This document shows positions 35,571 through 44,868 of a stretch of 64,000 bases of DNA, piece after piece. Position numbers and translations under genes: made by a program. The stretch spans positions 7,396,501-7,460,500 of the forward strand of contig NZ_RJKL01000001.1 of the NCBI RefSeq assembly GCF_003751945.1, given 5' to 3'. This stretch comes from Couchioplanes caeruleus. Lineage in GTDB: Bacteria > Actinomycetota > Actinomycetes > Mycobacteriales > Micromonosporaceae. Each line of letters begins with the position of its first letter. Position 1 is the first letter of the stretch. The notes beneath the pieces were generated by a model that worked only from the letters and a program-made list of their open reading frames with translations, did not search any database and was not told the DNA's origin.

Positions 35571-36805
35571 CCGGCCAGCTCCCGGTAGACGGCGTCGAGG
35601 CGGTCGGCCTGCGCTTCCCAGGTCCAGCCGGGCAGGGGGCTGTCCGGCCCCGCATAGACGGCTCGGTAGCGCCGCGGGTCGGCGAGGACGGCCCGGACCG
35701 CACGGGCCAGGTCGGCGGCGTCGCGGGCCCGGAACACCTCACCCTGGCCGGTGGCGCGGACCGTCTCGGCCATCGTGCGCACGTCGCTGACCACGATCGG
35801 CAGGCGGGCGTGCGAGTACTCGAAGAACTTGGTGATCAGTGCGATCTCGTGGTTCGGCCAGTGGTGGATCGGGATCACCCCGACGTCCGCGGCGGCGAGG
35901 AACCGGGAGACCTGATCGTGTGCGACGTACGGCACCGCGTGCACCCGCTCGCCGGTCCGGATTTCGGACGGATTCTGCACCACCAGCGCGAGGTGCACGC
36001 CGGGCAGCTCGTCGAGCGCGCGGACGACGGTGTCCAGGCCGCGCTGAGCGCTGATCGAGCCACTGTAGACCAGCAGCGGCGTCTCCACGCTGATGCCGCA
36101 GAGGCGCCGCAGATCGGGGACGGGATCGTCGGACGGGCGGCCGGGCGCGTTGAGCAGCACCGTGGGGCGCCGGTCCAGTCCGTGTGTCCGCTGCAGCATC
36201 TCGGCGAGCAGGTCGGAGACGGTGAGGACCGCGTCGGCGTACGGCACGAACTCGCGCTCGTAGCCGACGTGGGCCGGCAGCCAGCGGATGTTGTCGCGGC
36301 GCGGCCGGGCGCCGGGAAGGAACTCGTGGGCGTCCCAGACCAGACGGACGACGCGGTCCGCGCGCAGCTTCGCCCGGGCACCCACGCCGAGCATCCGGAA
36401 GTCGTGCGCGTGGATCAGATCGGGCTGCAACTCGTCGATCACCGGGCCGAAGACGCGCTCGTACGTCCACAAGCCGGGCTCCAGCCGGCGCCACGCCCGG
36501 TCGCCGAGCACCGCCCGCCAGAACCGGACCTGCGCGTACTCCACCGGCCGGCGCGCCAGTCGGGCCAGGGCGAGCGGCAGGCCGCCGCGCTCGACCAGTC
36601 GCCGGCGCAGCCCGCCACCGGCCGCTGCGCCGATCGGCAGCAGGCGCACCTGCGCCGCGCCGATCTTCCAGGTGTGCTCTTCGTCGTCCGGGGAACACCC
36701 CAGCAGGACGACCTCCCGGCCGGCGACCTCGGCCACCGACTGTGCGGTCTTCTGGACCCGCGAATCTCCGTGCACGCCGTTGTCGACGAGCATGACCACC
36801 TTCAT
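35567..36805 (-). CDS. Family 4 glycosyltransferase
   Basis: 412 residues from ATG 36805. N-terminal domain MKVVMLVDNGVHGDSRVQKTA in part, donor-side landmarks DLIHAHDFRMLG, VWDAHEFLPG, AVLTVSDLLAEML, PLLVYSGSISAQRGLDTVV, and GVIPIHHWPNHEIALITKFFEYSHARLPIVVSD. First gene of the minus-strand pair; transcribed divergently from the next glycosyltransferase across 117 bp. Confidence 0.92.
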   Translation of the reverse strand: MKVVMLVDNGVHGDSRVQKTAQSVAEVAGREVVLLGCSPDDEEHTWKIGAAQVRLLPIGAAAGGGLRRRLVERGGLPLALARLARRPVEYAQVRFWRAVLGDRAWRRLEPGLWTYERVFGPVIDELQPDLIHAHDFRMLGVGARAKLRADRVVRLVWDAHEFLPGARPRRDNIRWLPAHVGYEREFVPYADAVLTVSDLLAEMLQRTHGLDRRPTVLLNAPGRPSDDPVPDLRRLCGISVETPLLVYSGSISAQRGLDTVVRALDELPGVHLALVVQNPSEIRTGERVHAVPYVAHDQVSRFLAAADVGVIPIHHWPNHEIALITKFFEYSHARLPIVVSDVRTMAETVRATGQGEVFRARDAADLARAVRAVLADPRRYRAVYAGPDSPLPGWTWEAQADRLDAVYRELAG

Positions 36806-36922
36806 GATGGCGCGAGTGTAGAGCCGAATTCCGTCGCCGCACGCCGTCCGACGAGACGTGCAATTACTCGCCATGACGCATTCATCTGGCCGCCATCCCG
36901 AGTGAATATCGTCCCGTCGGAC

Positions 36923-38533
36923 ATGGACATCACCTATCTCGCGCTCGGCCCGCGCCGCGTCCGGGCCGCAGCCTGGCACACCGCCCGCCTCGCGGCCGAC
37001 GGCCACCGGGTCACCCTCGCCGTGCCGGCCGGCCCGGGCTGGGACGGCGTCCGGCTTGCGCCGGGCGTCCGGTTGCATCCCGTACGCTCCCGCGCGCAGG
37101 CCCGCCGGTTGATCGCCGCCGCGGACCTCGCCTACACCGGTGACCCGGAGGCGTTGGCGGCCGCGTACGGAACGGACACCCGGACAGAGCCGGCGGCGGA
37201 CCCGCGCCGGCGCCCGGCCCCGGCCGATCTGGCCGTCGTCACGCCCTGGTATCCGTCGCCCGACGACCCGTTCGCCGGCGCGTTCGTGCGCGCGGCGGCC
37301 GCGGCGGTGCGCTGCGGCCGGATTTCGGTGTTGCACACGCAGAGCTGGTACTACCCGCCCGGCCGCCTGCGCGGGCAGCTTCTCGGCGTCGCCGCGGAAC
37401 GGCAGGCGGTCCGGTGCGGCAACGTGGTGGTCGGCGACGCCTCGCCCGGCTTCCCCGGCGAGGTGGCCCGGGTGGCGGCGCCGACCCCGGCCGGCGGCGA
37501 CTATCTCGCGTACGGCGACGCGCAGACCGTGGCGCTGCGGGCCGCGCTGCCCACCGGCCGGATCGAGGCGCCCGTGGTGCACGCGCACACCGGCATCATG
37601 GGCGGGGTGGTGGCCGCCCGGCTGGCCCGCCCGGACGCCCGCCTCGTGGTGACCGAACACGCCACCTTCCTCACGAGGATCTTCGCGCAGCCGGGCGCAC
37701 ACGAGCGGTACGCCCGGATGCTCGACCGCGCCGACGCCCTGCTCTGCGTCAGCCGGTCGTTGCGTGACCAACTCGCCGGCTACTTCCCGTCGTACGCCGG
37801 CAAGCTGCACGTGGTGCCCAACGTCGTCGACTTCGACCTTTTCGCGCCGCGCAGACCTCCGAACGCGCCCCGCCGCTGGCTCTACCTCGGCCGGCTGATG
37901 GAGCACAAGGGCGTCCTCACCCTGATCGACGCGTTCGCCGCGGTCGCCGCGGAGGACCCGACGCTCACCCTCACCCTGGTCGGCTCCGGCCCGCTCACCG
38001 CAGCCGTGGACGCGCGGATCGCCGCGACCGGGCTGACCGGCCGGATCGTGCGCCGGCCGCCGGTCGACCCGGGCGCGGTGACCGCCCTGTTGCACGAGCA
38101 CGACCTGCTCGCGCACGCCAGCCTGCGGGAGACCTTCGGGGTGACGGTGGTGGAGGCGGTCGCCGCCGGGCTACCCCTTCTGGTGGCCCGCAGCGAAGGG
38201 CCGGCCGAGACGCTGGCCGGGCTGGAGGAGATCGTCGGCGTGGTGTTCGCGCCGACCACCGACCCGGCCGTGATCGTCGCGGCGTACCGGCGACTCCGGG
38301 ACCGCTTCGCCGACCTGGACCTGCCCGCCGCCCGCGCCGCGCTGCACGCCCGGTACGGCCGTGAGGCGGTGGCGGGACAGTTGCTCGCCGCCTACGCAGG
38401 TACGTCGGATGGTGGCCCGTCCCTGACCCTGCCCCGTCACCGGGTGCGGTCCGGGTCGCCGTTGCCGGAGGCCGCGATCCGGACCACCCGCCGAGCCGCT
38501 CGCAAGGTTCTCCGCCGGATCCGGTCGCGTTGA
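36923..38533 (+). CDS. Family 4 glycosyltransferase, long form
   Basis: 536 residues from ATG 36923 (GTG 36902 is in frame). An extra N-terminal mini-domain (about 90 residues) precedes a classic GT-B enzyme: VVTPWYPSPDDPFAGAFVRAAA, VVHAHTGIMGG, VTEHATFLTRIF, LLCVSRSLRDQLAGYF, VVPNVVDFDLFAP, WLYLGRLMEHKGVLTLI and SLRETFGVTVVEAVAAGLPLLVARSEGP. It is the fifth glycosyltransferase in 6.5 kb. The C-terminal basic tail could bind the membrane. Confidence 0.92.
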   Translation: MDITYLALGPRRVRAAAWHTARLAADGHRVTLAVPAGPGWDGVRLAPGVRLHPVRSRAQARRLIAAADLAYTGDPEALAAAYGTDTRTEPAADPRRRPAPADLAVVTPWYPSPDDPFAGAFVRAAAAAVRCGRISVLHTQSWYYPPGRLRGQLLGVAAERQAVRCGNVVVGDASPGFPGEVARVAAPTPAGGDYLAYGDAQTVALRAALPTGRIEAPVVHAHTGIMGGVVAARLARPDARLVVTEHATFLTRIFAQPGAHERYARMLDRADALLCVSRSLRDQLAGYFPSYAGKLHVVPNVVDFDLFAPRRPPNAPRRWLYLGRLMEHKGVLTLIDAFAAVAAEDPTLTLTLVGSGPLTAAVDARIAATGLTGRIVRRPPVDPGAVTALLHEHDLLAHASLRETFGVTVVEAVAAGLPLLVARSEGPAETLAGLEEIVGVVFAPTTDPAVIVAAYRRLRDRFADLDLPAARAALHARYGREAVAGQLLAAYAGTSDGGPSLTLPRHRVRSGSPLPEAAIRTTRRAARKVLRRIRSR

Positions 38534-38652
38534 TCTCCCGCAAGTCTGGAAAGGACGGTGACCGATGCCGTTCATGTGCCGGACAGGAAGGGTTGAGATG
38601 TGACACGCCTGCACCGGCAAAGGTGAAGAACGTCGATCCGTAGCGTGGAGCG

Positions 38653-38841
38653 GTGGTCGTGATGGGTCTCGTCGGAGCGGTCCTGGCCGTGTGTGCCGGA
38701 ATGTATCTTGCTGCCCTCGAGCATCCCCGAGTGTGCGACAAGGTCCGCGTCGAACGCATCGGCGTCGCGCTGCTCGTCGCCGCCGCTGCCTGTCTGTCGG
38801 TCGTGGTGGTGCAGGTGGTCCGAAGCTGGATGAGCCAGTGA
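38653..38841 (+). CDS. Small two-helix membrane protein
   Basis: 62 residues from GTG 38653, supported by TAGCGT six bases upstream (leaderless pattern). Two hydrophobic segments (about residues 3-20 and 37-57) are separated by a charged loop with one Cys. No family recognised. It precedes another small membrane frame. Confidence 0.5.
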   Translation: MVVMGLVGAVLAVCAGMYLAALEHPRVCDKVRVERIGVALLVAAAACLSVVVVQVVRSWMSQ

Positions 38842-38859
38842 ATTGACCGTTGCGCCCGG

Positions 38860-39102
38860 GTGGGATTCAACCCCGCGCTGCGGACCGCGGCCGTCGTGGT
38901 CGCGTCGATCGTCCTCGTGCCGCCGCTGGCGGTGAATGTCTACCTGCTCGCCTGGTTCCTGCCGGAGCTCACCGCCGGGCGGCCCTAGTGGCTGGTGGCG
39001 TGCGCGCTGACCGTCACCGGCGCGGGGTGCCTGTCCGTCGGATGGCTGCGGCGGCATCGCGCAGCCGGTGGTGGTCGTGGCCGCTCGTGGCGGCCGCGCT
39101 GA
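38860..39102 (+). pseudogene. Small membrane protein interrupted by an in-frame TAG
   Basis: A GTG at 38860 opens a frame with one hydrophobic helix (TAAVVVASIVLVPPLAVNVY) that ends at TAG 38986-38988. The same frame continues as a second helix (WLVACALTVTGAGCLSVGWL) and basic tail to TGA at 39100. The continuity suggests a two-helix protein of about 80 residues broken by a nonsense change. Alternatively only the 42-residue form is made. Confidence 0.4.
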
Positions 39103-39213
39103 CCGGGGCGCGCACCCGACAACTACCTGTCCCTGATGTGAGCCGCCGCCCGGCGCAGGCCCGGCGCCGGGCCTGCGCCGGAAGCGCTGCCGGCGCGTCG
39201 CGGCAATGGAGAG

Positions 39214-39702
39214 CTAGGCGCGTGGGTGAGCCGTACGCTCGCATTCGCGTTTGATCCGGGCGAGGGTCGTCTTCATGCCCTCGCGGAGGTCTGACTCGAA
39301 GCGGGGGACGGATCGCCAGAACAGTCGCACCAGGCGGAGGGATACCCGGCTGACGCCGTCGGGGGCCTCGCGCCGGATCCTCAGGCGTGAGGTGCCCGAG
39401 GAGACCGGCTCGACGCGGTACGCCCAGACGGCCTTGTTCTCCCGGATCTTGATGGCGAACTCGACACCGGGGTCGAAGCGCACCACCTGAGCGTGCGTGG
39501 GCCACAGAAGAAGGCCGTCGCGGTTGAGGTTGCGCATGCGGGTTCCGACACCGACCGGCCCCTTGGTCGTCACCCGTGTCCGCAAGACCTGTGGACTCCA
39601 TCGGCTCATGGCCTGCGGGTCGGCGACAAGCCTCCAGACCTGGCCGGCGTCGGCGTCGATCAGCGCATCTTCCTCGATCACCGGGGTGGCGTTCAACGTC
39701 AT
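39214..39702 (-). CDS. SRPBCC (START-like/polyketide cyclase-type) protein
   Basis: 162 residues from ATG 39702 with GAGGAA upstream. The pattern ALIDADAGQVWRLVADPQAMSRWSPQVLRTRV, here partly cited, and later FWRSVPRFESDLREGMKTTLARIKREC is typical of the SRPBCC ligand-binding fold used for small lipophilic molecules. A palindrome of TetR-operator type lies 55 bp upstream, so it may be derepressed by an effector. Confidence 0.85.
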   Translation of the reverse strand: MTLNATPVIEEDALIDADAGQVWRLVADPQAMSRWSPQVLRTRVTTKGPVGVGTRMRNLNRDGLLLWPTHAQVVRFDPGVEFAIKIRENKAVWAYRVEPVSSGTSRLRIRREAPDGVSRVSLRLVRLFWRSVPRFESDLREGMKTTLARIKRECERTAHPRA

Positions 39703-40015
39703 CGGGTTCCTCGCGGGGAGATGTCGGTTCGGGTCGGCACCCAAACTTGCATCTGCTTGACCGATTGGTCAATAGACAGGTTCTCTTCTATGTCTCGCTG
39801 TCCGTCATCGCCCGTCGGCTTCGCCCGGTACGGCAGGGGAGAGTCGGTCGCCTGCTCATTTATCACGTTCTATACACGGATGCCACATTGACGGACTACG
39901 TTTTTCGTAACGGCGCACGCACGTTCGGTGAAGACCGCATGAAGGGTCGATGACGGCGTGTCCGTCGCCGCCTGGTCGGTGCGGCGTACGTGATGGCTCA
40001 AGGAGGCGGTAGGCG
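39703..40015. other. Divergent regulatory region
   Basis: 313 bp between the SRPBCC gene (minus) and the ATPase operon (plus). It holds the palindrome at 39757-39772, a TTGACG at 39889 that could be a -35 element for the plus-strand operon, and a short symmetric TACGtttttCGTA at about 39897. AGGAGG precedes the 40016 start. Confidence 0.45.
39757..39772. promoter_or_regulatory. TetR-type palindromic operator
   Basis: TTGACCGATTGGTCAA is a 16-bp inverted repeat with a central GATT. Its core ACCGATTGGT matches, with one change, the ACCGATCGGT core of the two operators in front of the TetR gene at 46904. It is placed to control the SRPBCC gene. Confidence 0.55.
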
Positions 40016-40525
40016 ATGGCCACCGTTGGTGCGGAAGGCCGATCGCGGCGTGGTAAGTCGCGGTCGAAGGACGAGGACGTGACGAAGCCGGGTCCGGACG
40101 ACGAGCAGCAGGGTGAGCAGGCGACAGACGTCGGTGAAGATTCGCCGCGGCCCGCGGATTCGGTGACTCCGCCGGTGTCCGCAGGCGGCGAGGGCGGCCG
40201 GGTAGTGCCATTGCGGTTGCCGGTGGTGCACGTGCGTTTCTCGACTCGTCGGGTCGCTGTGCCGGTGGACCGGCTGCCTCGGGCGGTGATGGCGTCGGCG
40301 CGATGGACCGCGGCGGGAGCTCGCCGCGCGGCCGTCGCGGCCGCGGAGGCCGGTGTATGGGTTGCCCGGTGGACCCGATCGCGCTTCGGCAGGCAGAGCG
40401 GATCGGAGCCTGAGGAGCAGCGGCCCGACAACCGGCCGCGGCAGGCCGACGACGGCAAGTCGCCGAAAGCCGCCGCTGACCGGGCGAAGGCCGGCAAGGC
40501 GGCCGACGAGTCACCGTCATCGTGA
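40016..40525 (+). CDS. Charged protein encoded upstream of and coupled to the P-type ATPase
   Basis: 169 residues with a good AAGGAGG site. Highly charged, low-complexity N- and C-termini flank a central segment (about residues 60-125: VVPLRLPVVHVRFSTRRVAVP, then Ala-rich helices with VWVARWTRSRF). That segment could lie amphipathically on the membrane. The stop overlaps the ATPase GTG start. It probably assists or regulates that pump, but I do not recognise a named family. Confidence 0.7.
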   Translation: MATVGAEGRSRRGKSRSKDEDVTKPGPDDEQQGEQATDVGEDSPRPADSVTPPVSAGGEGGRVVPLRLPVVHVRFSTRRVAVPVDRLPRAVMASARWTAAGARRAAVAAAEAGVWVARWTRSRFGRQSGSEPEEQRPDNRPRQADDGKSPKAAADRAKAGKAADESPSS

Positions 40526-43500
40526 GGCCGGCCCGGATGGTGCAGGCCGCGTCGCTGCTTTCGAGATTCGCTTCCGATGCTCGTTTCCTGTGGGCGCGTG
40601 ACGGTCGCGTCCACGTAGGGATCGCCGGGTGGGGGGCCGGCGTCCCGGCGGACTGTTCGGCGGCCCTCATCGCGGCTGCGCGGGCGGTGGACGGGGTCCG
40701 GTGGGCGGCGGTCAACGTGGTCCTGGGCCGGGTGATCGTCGACTTCGACCCGTCGCGCACGAGCGTGTCGCAGGTGGTCGCGGCGGTGTCCGCGGTGGAG
40801 CGGGCCAAGCGGGTCGTCGACGGCCCCGGTGAGGCGCCGCCGCCGTATCCGGGTGAGACGGGGACCGCGGTGGATGCGCAGGCGTCCATGATCGGGTTGT
40901 TGATCGGCGGGGTGGCGGGCGCGGTGGGTCGCGCCTTGCGGGTGCCGGCGATGCCGGCCGAGGCAATGGCGGTGCTCGCCGCGGTCGACGTGCTGCCGGG
41001 CGTGCGGCGTCGGGCGCAGGATCTCCTGGGTACGCGTCCGGTCGGCTTAGGCCTCACGGCGGCTACCGCGGTGTTGTCGGCGGCGACGCAAGCCCCGGTC
41101 GCGCCGCTGGCCGAGGCGGCGTTACGGGCGGTACAACTGCCGGAGGCGTGGGCACGGCAGCGTGCGTGGCAGCGCCGGGAGCCGCAGTTGTGCGCCGACG
41201 CGGACGCCGCGGCGGCCAGGCCTGTCGACGTGCCCCCGCGCCCGGTGCCGCTGCCGGATGGCCCGGTCGAGCGGCACGTGAGCCGGATGACGTGGCTGGT
41301 CCCGCCGGTCGCCGCCGCGGCGGCGACCGGCGGATGGCGCCGGGCGGCGCAGATGGTCGCCGTGGGGGCACCGCGGGCCGCGACCATGGGGCAGGAGGCC
41401 TTCGCCGCGCGGCTGGGCCGGTTGCTGGCCGAGCGTGACGTCGTCGTACGGGATCCGGCGGCGCTGCGCCGCCTGGATCGCATCGACACGATCGTCGTCG
41501 ACGCCGCCGTGTTGGTCACCGGACGGTGGACGGTCACCGACCTCGTGGTGAGTGAGGGTGCCGATGAGCACGGCGCGCGAGAGCGGGTGGCCGGCATGCT
41601 CGACGCCGTTCGGCCCGACGACGTCGTGCACCGTGACGGATGGCGGCTGGGACCGCTGTCCGCCCTCGACGTCGCGGTGCCCGAGCCCGCGATGACCGAT
41701 CGTGGCGGCGCCCGGCTGCTGGGCCTGGCAACCGGGGGCCAGATGGTCGCGGTGGCCACTGTGGAACCGGAGCTGCATCCGCTCGCCGCCGCGGTGGCCG
41801 AGGCCGCCCGCGCCGTGGGACGCCTGGTGGTGGCGGGCAAGGCCTCCGGGGTGGCGGCCCGGTTGGGCGCCGACGCCGTTGCGGGCGGCTCCCGGACGGC
41901 CGCGTCGGTGCGCGCATTGCAGGTCGCCGGCGGAGCCGTCATCCTGATCGCCGGTCGTCACGACACTGCCCTGACGGCGGCGGATTGCGGAATCGGCGTC
42001 ACCGTGCCCGGACGGCGGCCACCATGGGGCGCGCATCTGCTGTGCGGCGGCGAGCTTACGGACGTGTGGCTGACATTGCAGGCCGCGGTGCTGGCGCGTC
42101 AGGCCGGTGACCGCGGTGCGCGCCTGGCGATGCTCGGCAGCGCGGCGGGCGCCCTGCTCGCCTTCACGGGCCCCCCGGCCGGCGCGGCCCGGCGGGCAGG
42201 CCTGCCGGTGAACGTGACCGCGCTGGCCGCGATCGCCGCCTCGACGTGGTCGGTGTCCGGCTTGGCGCGCCGGGCGACACCGGCGGCGGCGGACACCACC
42301 GCGTGGCATGCCCTGGCGGTGGGGCAATTGTGGGAACACCTCCACACGTCGCCGGCCGGGCTGAATGCCGAGCAGGCTGCCGCGCGCTGCCTGGACGAGC
42401 CGACCGCAACGGCCGGCGATGAAGCGGGCCTGCTCCGCGCCTCGATCGACGAGCTCGACACCCCGTTGACCGCGCCGCTGGCGGCCGGCGCCGGAATGTC
42501 CGCGGTCACCGGAGCGGCCGGCGACGCGGTCCTCGTCGGTGGGGTGCTCGTCGCCAACGCGCTGCTGGGCGGAGCCCAACGGGTGACCGCGAACCGGGCG
42601 CTCCGCAAGCTGTTGCACCGTACCGCCCCGCGGGTGCGGCTGCGTCGCGCCGGCACCGAGACCGTCACCACCGCCGATGGGCTCGTGGTGGGCGACGTCA
42701 TCGTGGTGCAGGCCGGCGACGCGGTGCCCGCCGACTGCCGGCTGGTGGAGGCGGACGCGCTGGAGATGGACGAGTCGGCGTTGACGGGGGAGTCCCTGCC
42801 GGTGGCCAAGGACAGCGCTCCGAGCACCGCGAGCGCGGTCGCCGAACGCACCAGCATGCTCTACGCCGGCACCACCGTGGCCGCCGGCACCGCCACAGCG
42901 GTGGTGGTGGCGACCGGGCACGCCACCGAGGCCGGACGCGGCGTGCACGCCGCCGCCGACCGGACGCCGTCGGGCGGCGTCGAGGCCCGTCTGCAGCAGC
43001 TCACCGCCGCGTCCCTGCCGGTCGCGGCCGGCGCCGCCGGGGCGCTGCTCGGGTCGGGACTGCTGCGCGGCCGGCTCGCCGCCAGTGTGGGCGAGGCCGT
43101 CGCCCTCGCCGTGGCGGCCGTGCCGGAGGGGCTGCCGTTCGTGGCGACCGTCGCGCAGCTCGCCGCCGCCCGCCGGTTGTCCCACCGCAACGTGCTGGTC
43201 CGCAACCCGCGGACCATGGAGGCCCTCGGCCGTGTCGACGTGGTCTGCTTCGACAAGACCGGGACCCTCACCGAGGGGCGCATCCGGCTGGGCTGCGTCA
43301 GCGACGGGCACCGCGACGAAACCTGCGATGCGCTCACCGGGCACCGTCGTACCGTGCTGGCCGCCGGGTTGCGCGCCACCCCCGTCGCCGAGGACGGCGA
43401 GGTGCTGCCGCACCCCACCGACCGGGCGGTCGAGGGTGCCGGGCGGCGCTGTGGGGTCGCGGTCACCGAGGAGGCGCCCGGCTGGCAGGCGGTACGGGAG

Positions 43501-44844
43501 CTGCCGTTCGAACCCGGCCGTGGCTTCCATGCGGTGCTGGGGCAGGATGCCGCCGGCCGGCGGATCAGCGTCAAGGGCGCGCCCGAGACCGTTCTGCCGC
43601 GCTGCATCACCCGCCGCGACGAACACGGAGAACGCAAGCTCAGCGACGCCGACCGCAACGACCTCGGTGCCGACGTCGAGCGCCTGGCCCGGCAGGGCTA
43701 CCGGGTCCTCGCCGTCGCCGAACGCGCCGCCTCGGACAGCGGCCGCCTCGACGACGACCGTGTCGAACGGCTGACCTTCCTGGGCCTGCTCGGCCTCGCC
43801 GACCCGGTCCGGCCGACCGCCGCGGCCGCCGTGCGGCGGCTGCGCGCCGCCGGGGTCGACATCGCCATGCTCACCGGCGACCATCCCAGCACGGCCGCCG
43901 CCATCGCCGCCGAGCTCGGCATCCTCAACGGCCACCCACCGGTCATCGGCCCCGACATCGACGCCTGCACCGACGACGAACTCGCCAAACTCGCCGCCGA
44001 TGCGACGGTCTTCGCCCGCGTGAGCCCGGCGCACAAAGTCACCATCGTCCGTGCGATGCGCCGCGCCGGTCGCATCGTCGCGGTCACCGGCGACGGCGCC
44101 AACGACGCCCCGGCCATCCGCCTGGCCGACGTCGGCATCGCCCTCGGCGACCGGGGGACCACCGCCGCGCGCGAAGCCGCCGACATCGTCATCACCGACG
44201 ACCGAATCGAGACCATCGTCGACACCGTCATCGAGGGTCGTGCCCTCTGGGCCGCCGTCCGCGACAGCGTCGCGCTGCTCCTCGGCGGCAACCTCGGCGA
44301 GATCGCCTTCACCGTCGCCAGCTCACTGCTGGCCGCGCGGCCGCCCCTCAACGCCCGGCAACTGCTGCTGGTCAACCTCGTCACCGACCTGCTGCCCGCC
44401 CTGGCCCTGGCCGCCCGCCCACCCCGCAACATCAGCACCGAGGAGCTCCTGCGGGCCGGACCCGACGACTCACTGGGCGCATCACTGCACCGCGACATCG
44501 CCGTGCGCGCCGCCGCCACCGCTCTCGCCGCCACCGGCGGCTGGCTCGCCGCCCGGGTCACCGGCACCGCCGGACGGGCCGGCACCGTGGCGCTGGCCAG
44601 CCTCGTCGGCGCCCAGCTCGCCCAGACCGCCATGGCGTCCCGCGGCGACCCCCTCGTGCTCGCGGCCGCCGGCGGCTCCGCCCTCGCCCTCGCCGCTCTC
44701 GTCCAGACGCCTCTGACCAGTGTGTTCTTCGGTTGCCGGCCGCTAGGTCCGGTGGCGTGGGGGATCGTCGCGGCCGCCTCCGGCGCCGGTGCCGTCGTCG
44801 GCCGGACGGGAGGACGGCTGGCCTTCCACGCCCGCTCCACCTGA
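40522..44844 (+). CDS. Very large cation-transporting P-type ATPase (mycobacterial CtpI-like)
   Basis: 1440 residues from GTG 40522. An N-terminal HMA-like fold (about residues 25-95) is followed by a long region of Ala-rich hydrophobic segments. The P-type core then comes: actuator loop DESALTGESLPVAKD, membrane motif AVPEGLPFVATVAQLAAARRL in part, phosphorylation site VVCFDKTGTLTEG, KGAPETVLPRC, and the hinge MLTGDHPSTAAAIAAELGI and VTGDGANDAPAIRLADVGIALG, with C-terminal helices. PEGLP, not CPx, argues against a heavy-metal P1B pump and for a P2-like ion specificity. The size (about 1.5 times normal) and the fused N-terminal half match the CtpI class. Confidence 0.9.
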   Translation: MRPARMVQAASLLSRFASDARFLWARDGRVHVGIAGWGAGVPADCSAALIAAARAVDGVRWAAVNVVLGRVIVDFDPSRTSVSQVVAAVSAVERAKRVVDGPGEAPPPYPGETGTAVDAQASMIGLLIGGVAGAVGRALRVPAMPAEAMAVLAAVDVLPGVRRRAQDLLGTRPVGLGLTAATAVLSAATQAPVAPLAEAALRAVQLPEAWARQRAWQRREPQLCADADAAAARPVDVPPRPVPLPDGPVERHVSRMTWLVPPVAAAAATGGWRRAAQMVAVGAPRAATMGQEAFAARLGRLLAERDVVVRDPAALRRLDRIDTIVVDAAVLVTGRWTVTDLVVSEGADEHGARERVAGMLDAVRPDDVVHRDGWRLGPLSALDVAVPEPAMTDRGGARLLGLATGGQMVAVATVEPELHPLAAAVAEAARAVGRLVVAGKASGVAARLGADAVAGGSRTAASVRALQVAGGAVILIAGRHDTALTAADCGIGVTVPGRRPPWGAHLLCGGELTDVWLTLQAAVLARQAGDRGARLAMLGSAAGALLAFTGPPAGAARRAGLPVNVTALAAIAASTWSVSGLARRATPAAADTTAWHALAVGQLWEHLHTSPAGLNAEQAAARCLDEPTATAGDEAGLLRASIDELDTPLTAPLAAGAGMSAVTGAAGDAVLVGGVLVANALLGGAQRVTANRALRKLLHRTAPRVRLRRAGTETVTTADGLVVGDVIVVQAGDAVPADCRLVEADALEMDESALTGESLPVAKDSAPSTASAVAERTSMLYAGTTVAAGTATAVVVATGHATEAGRGVHAAADRTPSGGVEARLQQLTAASLPVAAGAAGALLGSGLLRGRLAASVGEAVALAVAAVPEGLPFVATVAQLAAARRLSHRNVLVRNPRTMEALGRVDVVCFDKTGTLTEGRIRLGCVSDGHRDETCDALTGHRRTVLAAGLRATPVAEDGEVLPHPTDRAVEGAGRRCGVAVTEEAPGWQAVRELPFEPGRGFHAVLGQDAAGRRISVKGAPETVLPRCITRRDEHGERKLSDADRNDLGADVERLARQGYRVLAVAERAASDSGRLDDDRVERLTFLGLLGLADPVRPTAAAAVRRLRAAGVDIAMLTGDHPSTAAAIAAELGILNGHPPVIGPDIDACTDDELAKLAADATVFARVSPAHKVTIVRAMRRAGRIVAVTGDGANDAPAIRLADVGIALGDRGTTAAREAADIVITDDRIETIVDTVIEGRALWAAVRDSVALLLGGNLGEIAFTVASSLLAARPPLNARQLLLVNLVTDLLPALALAARPPRNISTEELLRAGPDDSLGASLHRDIAVRAAATALAATGGWLAARVTGTAGRAGTVALASLVGAQLAQTAMASRGDPLVLAAAGGSALALAALVQTPLTSVFFGCRPLGPVAWGIVAAASGAGAVVGRTGGRLAFHARST

Positions 44845-44868
44845 GTTTGTCGTTCAACCTCGGCGTCC

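Noticed and set aside
41122..44034. About 970-codon frame antisense to the P-type ATPase
   Set aside because: No domain, no ribosome site, composition typical of an antisense shadow.
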